DNA of 64,000 bases. Source: Blattamonas nauphoetae (taxonomy: Eukaryota; Preaxostyla; Oxymonadida). The notes under the pieces are model-generated. The model worked only from the letters and a program-made list of their open reading frames with translations. It had not been told where the DNA came from and searched no databases. The DNA is taken from contig JARBJD010000005.1 of NCBI GenBank assembly GCA_033064195.1, positions 496,001-560,000 of the forward strand. Reading direction: 5' to 3'. Made by a program: the position numbers and the translations under genes. Positions 22,990 to 31,600 of the stretch are shown here, piece by piece; within the stretch, counting starts at the first letter, position 1, and each line of letters starts with the position of its first letter.

Positions 22990-24445
22990 GTAAGACCATG
23001 GCTGATGAACACAGACTCTTGTCTGGAATTGTGTTGAAAGGTTGCCTGCCCATGCACTCTCTCCATTTTAATTGCTTTTTTCATCCAGTTCTGCTATCTA
23101 GAAAAGGTGAAAAAGTCAGATCGTTCAACGAAACCGAAAAAAAACTGAAAAGAAACAAAAGAGATGTCTTACCTCTAATTCGAATGGAAAATTCACTTGA
23201 ACTAGTTGAAATGCTTGTAATAGAGGAACTCCCTTCCTCTCGGCGAATGAACAATTCGAATAGCTTCTCCGAAATCTGATGCGGGCGCAAATGAACTGGT
23301 CGCCAACATATCAAGAAATTGTTGGTATGGCCAGAGAAATATGAGGAAATAGAGTCGGAGCATCTCCCCAGTCGATCAGTTGGCCATCAATTTCCTGGGT
23401 TTCTCGCTGGGTTTCAAGACATGTTCATTTACTATCCAAAATTCAAGAATTAATTGCTCCAATCCGAGAATCATTCCTTGTGTACGCGAATATCAAGCCG
23501 TTCTTCGATACTTTGAACCGCTTGCGAATAAGACTTCAGTACAAAAAACTACTGATCATAAATCTCGATGAGACATCTCTCGTCACCACCAAAAATCCGA
23601 AGGATAAGAAGGTTGTCGCAAGTACGCAACCAAAAGCCTATACACAATCAAACAATCTCGTTTCCTCGTTTATCTTGTTGTTTGTAGTGTGCGCGGATGG
23701 ACGGGCTCTCACTTCGTATCTCATTTTCCCATCAGATGTTGATTTGGGCCTCTTGTCAGACCACCAACCTTTGGACATCCAATTCCACCAAACTCATTCA
23801 GGGTGGATGAATAGAACTATGTTTCGCATAATCTTACTCTCATCCGTCGTCTCCGATATTCAAAGACGAAGAGAGAGATTGATGCAACTTGATGCTCGTG
23901 CTCTGTTGGTTTTCGACGGACACAGTAGCAGAATGGACAGGAAGCTGTGGATGGAACTCGACAAGAACGGAGATGGCTCTCTGTGCCTCCCTTCAAATAC
24001 GTCATCCATCACCCAGCCACTCGACCACGCTCCAAACGCAATACTAAAGACTGCACTCGATCTTGTCTCAGGAGTGCCGAAGAAGAAGAGAAGAAGTGCC
24101 GAGTTCGTAGAATGGGTGATTCAGGTCCAATCTGCCGCAAAAAAAGCACTGAGTTGGGACCTTATCCGTTCAGGTTTCAAACGCACGGGTATTGAGCCTT
24201 TCAATTCCGACCACATCCTCTCGACTCTTCCTCCACTCGATCCGCCCATTCGAACACGACGCAATCTCTCGCTCTCGTCTCGCCAACTAAATTCGCATGA
24301 GATGCAAACAGAATGGGTTCTCTATGACGAAAAACTTGACGGAGCCATCAAGAACCTTGATCTTTCCAAAAAACCAGATGAGACGTTGATGGATGTTATT
24401 GGTGAACTGGATTGTATAGTAGTGTCAATAATCCACGAAAAGTAG
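22990..24445 (+). mobile_element. pogo/jerky-like DDE_1 transposase, best kept DDE_1 copy
   Basis: An open frame at 23480-24445 gives a 321-residue DDE_1 catalytic domain. LIINLDETSLVTT carries the first Asp, ALLVFDGHSSRMD the second, and SSITQPLDHAPN the third acidic residue; GFKRTGIEPFNSD is the usual C-terminal motif. The upstream 500 bp reads in several frames (for example EHLPSRSVGHQFPGFL), so the DNA-binding half is decayed. All three catalytic residues are present, but the copy is probably inactive. It sits between two 300-bp direct repeats (21885-22190 and 24595-24900). Confidence 0.85.
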
Positions 24446-24594
24446 TAATCCACGCTCTTTTCTGGATGGGACAATTTGAACCAACAAAAAAAAAGGATAG
24501 AATTGTATCTGGGTGCAATTCCGAGAAAACCTCAAAATACACCGTTTTGCCTAATACAAAAGTGTTTTGGCAAAATCTTCACAACCTGTGAACC

Positions 24595-24900
24595 GATTTT
24601 GATGACATTTTTTGTGGAATCATTTTTTTTGGTGAAAAACAATTTTTTGACAAAAATTTCAAGATAGAATAGTAGGTATCTGGGAAGATGAGAAAAAAGC
24701 TATTTTTCGCCCAGAAACAATTCATGGGATTTTTTTGAATTTTTTGGGAGTGTCTTTGATCGATATATATACGATAAAAACGCTTTTTCTTCGGTCCAAT
24801 ACGGACGTCTGGTAGTGGAGAAATGACTCCAAAAAAGATTCAAAACATGTGTGCATTATTCTGTAGGGCGAAACGAGGCACACTCAAATGTTTGTCCTCA
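24595..24900 (+). repeat. long direct repeat, right copy
   Basis: Second copy of the 300-bp repeat at 21885. It extends further left (from about 24513) than the left copy, and that extra part matches, in inverted orientation, sequence at 27040-27175. Confidence 0.85.
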
Positions 24901-25059
24901 AAAAAATCAAACATTTTTTTCTTAGTTAGATCAATTGTGATTTATCCTTAACAGATCGTGAATTTTTGACATGGTGTGGATTCTCGACACTTCAATAAGT
25001 TTCATCTTAGATCCGCCTGAGTCCCACTTGAATTCTTCTATTCTGAACTTGATTATTCT

Positions 25060-25165
25060 ATTTTGAACTTGATTATTCGATTCTGACCAGGGATTGTTCA
25101 ATTTTGGACTTGATTGTTTTTCAATGAACGGTGATTGTTCAAATATGAACTGTGATTGTTCATAT
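25060..25165 (+). repeat. left motif array of the Tc1/mariner-like element
   Basis: About six units, GATTATTC or GATTGTTC, each followed by spacer often containing TGAAC. The orientation is opposite to the right array. Confidence 0.8.
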
Positions 25166-25206
25166 TTAGAAGGGCATTTTTTTAATATGCTCATCTCATT
25201 CCTTGA

Positions 25207-25743
25207 ATGATGAGAGAAGCCAATTTCTCAAAATCGATATTTCGTATTCCCATTTTTTTGTTTTGGAATGTGTGGAATAAAGGTACAGTCGAGTATATGT
25301 TCCCTATTCGAGATTCATCCTTCTCTATGACAGACCAACCTGAGATCACCCCTCCAAGCGAAACAGAACAGGTGTTCGACATTCTACCAACCCAGGACCA
25401 ACTGCGAACAGATCTGGTTCGATCAAGAGATGAATTGGCCACTCATCTTCTTGATCGAACAGATCATCTGCCTCCTGCAGAGGTTCATGATGACCCACCT
25501 GCTGCACCAATTCCATTCGAGTTTCCAGACATGTTGCCACCAATTCAAAAAGTCAAACGAGGGAGACCCACAAAAAATCAACCAGCTGATGAAGCACAAA
25601 CTGGAAAAAGAAAGAAATACGTCTATCTAGGAAACCATGACAGGGAAATGATTCGAAAGCATGCTAAATTGGGAATGACAGTACAAAACCAAAAGGAGGG
25701 CCGGTCTATCGAAAGATCACACCTGACATTTCAAAGGAAATGA
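25207..25743 (+). CDS. Tc1/mariner-type transposase, N-terminal frame
   Basis: The open frame encodes an acidic Pro-rich leader, then KRGRPTKN (AT-hook-like) and GKRKKYVYLGNHDREMIRKH, the start of a helix-turn-helix DNA-binding region. ATG choices are 25207 or 25327; the later one (MTDQPEI) follows a less coding-like leader and seems better. The frame ends at 25743, overlapping the ATG at 25740 of the catalytic frame. The frame of the catalytic half is open a little upstream of its ATG and reads PKGGPVYRKITPDIS there, so the two halves were once one protein and are now offset by one base, either by mutation or by programmed frameshifting. Confidence 0.7.
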   Translation: MMREANFSKSIFRIPIFLFWNVWNKGTVEYMFPIRDSSFSMTDQPEITPPSETEQVFDILPTQDQLRTDLVRSRDELATHLLDRTDHLPPAEVHDDPPAAPIPFEFPDMLPPIQKVKRGRPTKNQPADEAQTGKRKKYVYLGNHDREMIRKHAKLGMTVQNQKEGRSIERSHLTFQRK

Positions 25744-26681
25744 CAAAACAACTCTTCGAGAAGCCAACAATCACAGGTGCCTCTCTCTCAGCGACTGTTC
25801 AGGAGAAATTTGGAGTGACTGTATCACCTTCACGAATCAACTCTCATCTCAGATCGAAAAAGATGGAGGAGCATGACTGTCCAGTCTTCACAGTAAAACG
25901 GATCCGGAATGTCAACGAGGCTCGATTGTCAGAAGTGACAAAGAATGCTCGAATCAATAATGTACAGGCATATGCAATATTCAAAGAAATGGGAAAAGAA
26001 TTGATATTCATTGATGAAACATCCTTCAATGTCACAAACTTCAAAACAGAAGGTCGCTCACCAATTGGCAATAGATGTGTTTTTCGCACGAACAGGTTCG
26101 AAATGAAGAACCTGACAGCAATCACAGCCATCAGCGAATTCTTAGGGGTCGTCCACGTGACATGGGTTGAAGGACCTGTCGATGCAATGGCGTTTCGTTC
26201 ATTTCTTCTCTCGCTGATGGAAACACTCCAAGTGTTCTTTCGAGAAGGTACTGTCCTGGTGATGGACAATGTCGGACTTCACAAAACTGATGAAGTTCTC
26301 CATCTTATCCAGGAGAAAAATTACATTCCGTTCTTCACAGCACCCAACAGCTGTGAGGTAAACCCAATCGAATACATGTTCGGCATCCTCAAAAGTCGGC
26401 TTGACATTCCTCCATCAGTTCGCACAATCAACAATCTTCGTGACCATCTGACCGAAGTTGTCAAGACGGTGACCAGAACTGAAGTTAGAAAATGTGTGAA
26501 TATGGTATTTCTGCGACTGTTTCCAAAAGTTCTCAGAGGAGAAGACCTTCAAGATGTATTCTACCAGATGAATCATGGTCCACTTGCGATTACGGACGAA
26601 GAAGATGCAACGACAGAGACTATGGCTGGACACAGCATCGAAAATCATCAAGAACCTCACATTGATGAACCAGAGGACTAA
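25740..26681 (+). CDS. Tc1/mariner-type transposase, catalytic frame
   Basis: A 313-residue frame. It starts with a second helix-turn-helix (ATVQEKFGVTVSPSRINSHL), then the DD34E-type catalytic core: LIFIDETSFNV with the first Asp, TVLVMDNVGLHKTD with the second, and NSCEVNPIEYMFGILKS with the Glu about 34 residues later. All three catalytic residues are in place and there is no stop, so this half looks intact. It mediates cut-and-paste transposition, and its likely targets are the motif arrays on both sides. The only obvious defect is the frame offset from the upstream DNA-binding half. Confidence 0.88.
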   Translation: MTKQLFEKPTITGASLSATVQEKFGVTVSPSRINSHLRSKKMEEHDCPVFTVKRIRNVNEARLSEVTKNARINNVQAYAIFKEMGKELIFIDETSFNVTNFKTEGRSPIGNRCVFRTNRFEMKNLTAITAISEFLGVVHVTWVEGPVDAMAFRSFLLSLMETLQVFFREGTVLVMDNVGLHKTDEVLHLIQEKNYIPFFTAPNSCEVNPIEYMFGILKSRLDIPPSVRTINNLRDHLTEVVKTVTRTEVRKCVNMVFLRLFPKVLRGEDLQDVFYQMNHGPLAITDEEDATTETMAGHSIENHQEPHIDEPED

Positions 26682-26799
26682 AGTGAGCGAATTTTGCATG
26701 AAGTTTTTCTTTTAAGATTTCTTTTCTTCATGTCAGTATTGATTTGAAATCGAATTTTTTCCTGATTTTGAGATTCATGACCTTCTGGAACAGACTCTG

Positions 26800-26985
26800 T
26801 TCAAATATGAAAAATCAGAGTTCATTTTCAAATAATCACCGTTCAGAATCGAACAATCACATTCATATTTGAACAATCACTGTTCAAATTAAAACAATCA
26901 AGTCCAAAATCGAACAATCAGAGATCAAATAAGAACAATCAAGATCAAATCAGAACAATCACTGTTCATAATAGAATAATTTATG
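26800..26985 (-). repeat. right motif array of the Tc1/mariner-like element
   Basis: About eight units of GAACAATCA or close variants. It is the reverse complement of the left array. Confidence 0.8.
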
Positions 26986-27039
26986 GTGTACCCAGAATTT
27001 TTTCTCCATATTTTTGGGAAAATGTTCGTTTCACCAATG

Positions 27040-27175
27040 GATACGTTTTTGTGAACAGTTTCATCCAAATCGATACATTTGTTGTTGAGATATTGTCAAA
27101 ATGATTTTTTGAATCGGGCAAAAGGGGGTATTTAGAAGTTTTCTCGGGATTGCGAGGGAGTATGATTCTCAACTT
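27040..27175 (-). repeat. inverted partner of sequence at 24513-24620
   Basis: The reverse complement of this stretch reads CCCGAGAAAACTTC, TTTTGCCCGATTC and TCGATTTGGATGAAAC, and aligns in order with CCGAGAAAACCTC, TTTTGCCTAATAC and CCGATTTTGATGAC at 24521-24607. The Tc1/mariner-like element lies between the pair, so these may be ends of an outer element or of a MITE family. Confidence 0.6.
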
Positions 27176-27369
27176 TTAGTTTTTTCTTAGTTTGACCAAC
27201 ATAGATTTTGCATCCCCTGAAACCCGGAGAAGCCAATATTTAGGATACATTTCACGTCTACAGTCAATCCTGAATCCGGGTATGGGGTCTCCCTCATGTC
27301 ATGTCGATTGTTTCGTTTTATGTTTTTTTTTTCATGAAAACGAGTTGAACGTAAAAACTGAAAAATTGT

Positions 27370-28152
27370 GGAATGGATAGAGGGTCAAATCATTCGTCCT
27401 CCCCTTCTAAATCTTCATCATCATAGTCCTCGTTCATTGTCACCACTCCAAATCCTCTTGTTTTGTCTTCCTTGTGTTTCTCGTTCCATGTCCAGACGAT
27501 GCTTCTGCTTCCTGCGTTGCAATCGCGTAAACATCCTTGAACACCTCACTCACAACGGTGCCGGTCGGTGGATTCTTTGACTTCTTCCAGACGATTCCTC
27601 CCTTTTCGAAGACTCGTCTCACTGTGACCTTGCAACAGGTTTTGTTTAAGGCACTTTCAACTTTGGTTTTCAACGATTATTTCAATCTGGTTCCCAAGTC
27701 GTCTACTATACTACTAATCTGGAGATTCCTCTTGAAAACGGCAAAGATCCCTAAATCCAGGACCTGGAGAAGATGAGTTGTATTGCAGGTGGTGTGATCA
27801 TCTGAATTCGATTCGTTGAGCAGAGTGTAAGAATCGCGTCAGTGACATGACTGGAGCAGTTGTCAGCGAGCAGAATTGCTTTTTGGTTCGGTGTGTTGTG
27901 ATTTTCCCGAGTGAGTTGGACGATCGGAATGAAAGCGCGTTCCAACCAGTGCTGAAAGAGATCGGAGTTCATTCCTCCACTTTGAGATTCTCCGATCTCA
28001 TAATCTGTGTGGAGAACGAGTCTCGACATCGCAGCTTTGTCTCGTGAAAACGGCGGTCTGACACAAAAATATGGCCTCTTCGTTCGTATGTTCTTGTTCA
28101 TTCTCATCTTTCTCCTTTTTGCAGAAAAAATGTTGAAATAAAAGAATGACAT
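27370..28152 (-). mobile_element. pogo/jerky-like DDE_1 transposase fragment
   Basis: The minus-strand frame at 27751-28152 contains GGMNSDLFQHWLERAFIPIV and AILLADNCSSHVTDA (second Asp region of DDE_1) and breaks soon after MITPPA, just before the expected QPLD motif. A second frame at 27440-27673 holds a C-terminal tail (VRRVFEKGGIVWKKSKNPP). The first Asp region was not found. A decayed copy. Confidence 0.75.
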
Positions 28153-28300
28153 GACGTGACAGAGACCTCAGAACGGGATGAAGGATTGACTGTATCAGTT
28201 GTTCATTGGTTTTCGGGATCTCAAGTTGGAAATATGGGATTTGATGCTATTTGACTTTGAAGAAAAATGGAGAAATGGACAATGGAAAGTTGAATGACAA

Positions 28301-28473
28301 TCTATGGCAGTTCTCACTTCAAGACACCGATTTTATGGAAGTGAACGTGCGGCGCGTTTGGCCTAGCGGTGGTCAACCCCTCTGTCGACTTTTGTGCTCG
28401 GGGTTCGACTCCCGCCGAGCACAACTTTTTTGGCACAACTCTGAGTTTTTTGCCAACAAAGTCCACCCTTGCC
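28301..28473 (+). repeat. tRNA-like dispersed repeat (SINE candidate), copy A
   Basis: A 173-bp sequence nearly identical to 57674-57847. It contains an A-box-like TTGGCCTAGCGG, a B-box-like GGTTCGACTCC, a strong hairpin TTGTGCTCGG/CCGAGCAC, and then a run of six T (28426-28431), the usual RNA polymerase III stop. Likeness between copies goes on for about 50 bp on both sides of this core. The core does not fold into a standard cloverleaf: I can form a D-arm but no anticodon arm. It is either a tRNA-derived SINE or a duplicated tRNA relic. Confidence 0.65.
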
Positions 28474-28642
28474 AGTGATTGAATGGTTGGTCAATACTCT
28501 ACCAATACGACCAGTACTTCAACCTTGACAACAACTCGACCCTTAATTTAAAAAAGTTGACCGTCACCAGGATAACAGGACCGATTAAATCTTATCATTT
28601 GGTTGTCGTGCGGATACCACATCATTCTAATATTCTCCATTG

Positions 28643-31600
28643 ATGCAAGTTCATCATCCTGTCCTCCCACCTCTCAGACTGGGGTCACCACCAATCTCGA
28701 GGGAACATACTCCTCAGTCTCGAGCTGGCAAAACATCCAAACAGCAATCTCTTAATAATTCACAAACAATCAACACAAAATATCTGAATTCATCCATTGT
28801 CTGGGGAGATCAACCACGTCCAGTCTCGTCGATGGATAATTCAGCCACAAAATCAAATCGCACAAATATTCTGACTACTACGTATCAACCCAGACGAACA
28901 TCAGCAGTCTCTCGACCAGATGGAAAGAGCAGACCAAAACAAGTTGACATTGTCCAACCAAGGACTCAACCATTCAATTTGAAGTTCGTTCGAGATGGAA
29001 GTGTGTTTAATCTCCCTATTCTCGGAGATCCGAAAAGTTTGGAACCAAAAAAGGACTCTCTCAAAGAAAATCGACTAGCTCATCTTCATATCGCACAGAA
29101 CCTTCGACACTCACATCAAATCCAGCCTCACAGGTCAAGGACACCGCCAACGACTGCAAACTCTCGATCAGACCTCCCAGATGTTTCAAGATCAATAGCC
29201 CCACGAAATCAAACAAAACCAACACATACTCGCAGTAAATCCACACTTCCACCAACAACGAAACCAGAAAAAGAACTCTCTCCCAAACCATCACCTGTTC
29301 TTCCTTATCGCGAACTTTCTGGAAACAATGGACTATACCCTCTCCGTCTGTCTCAAATACACTACGAACCCATCATCTGGAATGAGCAGAAATCCCAAAT
29401 TCCATTCTCACCGTCATTCACAATGTATCCGCCGACCAACGAGGATTGGTGGGAGGACGAGGACTCCCATTCCGCACACTACGATTATACGGCACTCAGC
29501 CACAAGTCAGATAGGAGCAAGAAATCACAAATTACATCAGCACTTGGCTGGCATTCTCCGCTCAATTCTTCACGTCATTCATCGCACCATTCTTCACTCC
29601 GTTCTTCACGCCATTCATCTCGTCGCAGCTCCTCCAGCAACTCCAGACGTTCCTCTCGCCGCAACTCCGCCTTCACCATCGATTCTGACTCGAGTGGGAA
29701 TCGAACTCCATGCAACCCGATCCTCACTGATTGGCCGTCATACGAAGCGTTCTTTGTGCCGATCGAAAAACCGCAACTGCTCCCAACCGAAGCTCTGCCT
29801 GACTGCCCATCAATCACAATCGGACATCCTGTCCCACTCTCTCATCTGCTGTCGACAGACCTGAGCGACACGAATCTGACGTCGACTTTGAAGCCGGCCG
29901 AGGAGGAGGTCGGCCAACCAGTCATGATCAGTCTTCAGTCAGTGAAGAACTTGATGGAATTTGAACGAAGGACCCAATCCAAACCACTTCTGAAGATCAA
30001 AACAGAAATGAACGTCAATTTTGCGCAAAACAGGGTCATGCCTTTCTCAGCAAAAGCGACGTCGACGACGCAACTCGAGAGATTCCCCATCAGCCCAACT
30101 CACTCGACGATGACCAGACACGTTCGAGGAGCGTCCCTCATGAGTTTCTCAAGCTTAGTCGAATCAAATGATAACTTCAAAACGGTGTATCCGACAGATA
30201 CAGGGTCGATTGTGCCAACACACGGCTCACAAAAACACCGACAAACTGTGGACAAGAGCGGAATCATCACCACCAAAGTGCATGTTGGGCCTGGAGGGGT
30301 GAAAGATGGGGTTATCACTGTTGACACTCCTGATGATTATGCTGACCTGCCTGTCAGCGACAAATCGACGATTCGGTCGACACTTGTTCGGAAGCAGACA
30401 GTGTACGACACACCAAACAATCGAGGATCAATCGCATCATTCCAGTCATCGAATCCAACGATCCCATCGCTCCATCTGAGAACTGATTCGGACGCAACTT
30501 CAGTCGCATCGAGAGCTCTCCATCTTTCACATCCAACATCTCCGACAGCCGGGAAGGTTGAAGTTGACGCAGAAGAGATTGAGGCAGAAATAAAGATTCT
30601 GCAAGAGGAACTTGTTCGGACACAGCGATTGAAGAAACTGGAAGCTCGTTACTCTCTGCCTCAAGCTGAGTGGGTGAAGAAGACGAGGGAGAGGAAGGAG
30701 CTGGGAACAGTGTTGAACAATCTCCTCTCTCGGTCGAGCGGTGAGACACTCCATCAACGAAACCAAAAGAAACGGCTGCTTGGATCGATCGTCCACAAAC
30801 AGAAAACACAACTTGACGCCACTCCTCTCGTCAAACAAGCAGACGAAATCCAAAAGACTTTTGAAACAGACCTCAGAAGCGTCCAGAAATCGCTGATGGA
30901 GCCGATTGACGAACTCGACACAGTTCGCTCGGTCACCGTCAACACGGATTCGATGTCGGAAGTGGAGACACTGCATGAAGACTCAATCTTCTCGTCAATC
31001 AACTCGAGCTTTGTGTATAATCGATCATCGAATCGATCATTGCCGCAGGTGCAGGCAGTGCCGAGTGGGGTAATTAAAGTGACTCTGACAGACAAACCAG
31101 CGACACAGTCAACACCACATCTCAATCCTTCCATGGCGTCGACAGATGCGTTTGAGTTTTTGGATCGAGCTGTGTCATCGCCGACTTCATCGTCGGTTCA
31201 GGTTGTTGATCTGGATCGTCTCACTCCAACCCAACAAATCGCGAATCAAACAGCCGTTGGTGCTCGCGTCCCCTCACCCGAAGTCCTCCATTCTCGCTCG
31301 ACCTCTCTCAACTTTCTCAGCCCGTCCATCATCCCACCGGAAGATCCTCCGCAATTGCGCTCGTCTGTTTCAGCGACAGTTCTCAACCAGATCATGGACA
31401 TCTCTCCCGACCAGATGGACCAGTTCAACCTGGCCCCTCCAATCAACGAAATTGCATTCCAACCATCTCGACACAAGCGATCAACTTCACATACTTCATT
31501 CACCTCACCCGATCAATCAGAATCGCCCAATTTCCTTGGGCGAATAACACCACCCAGAAAGACGCTCTTGGTTCCTCCCCGTCCTCTGAAGCGACAGGCC

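Larger units (their letters stand above)
25060..26990 (+). mobile_element. Tc1/mariner (IS630)-type transposon with inverted motif arrays
   Basis: A transposase region is flanked by two arrays of a short motif, TGATTGTTC-type on the left (25060-25165) and its reverse complement GAACAATCA on the right (26800-26985), spaced at about 20-24 bp. The arrays point inward at each other and so act like terminal or subterminal inverted repeats for transposase binding. Exact ends and the expected TA target duplication were not resolved. Confidence 0.75.

Noticed and set aside
28347-28424. Functional tRNA gene
   Set aside because: A and B boxes and a T6 stop are there, but no anticodon arm or matching acceptor stem can be drawn, and the likeness between the two copies goes well beyond a tRNA.
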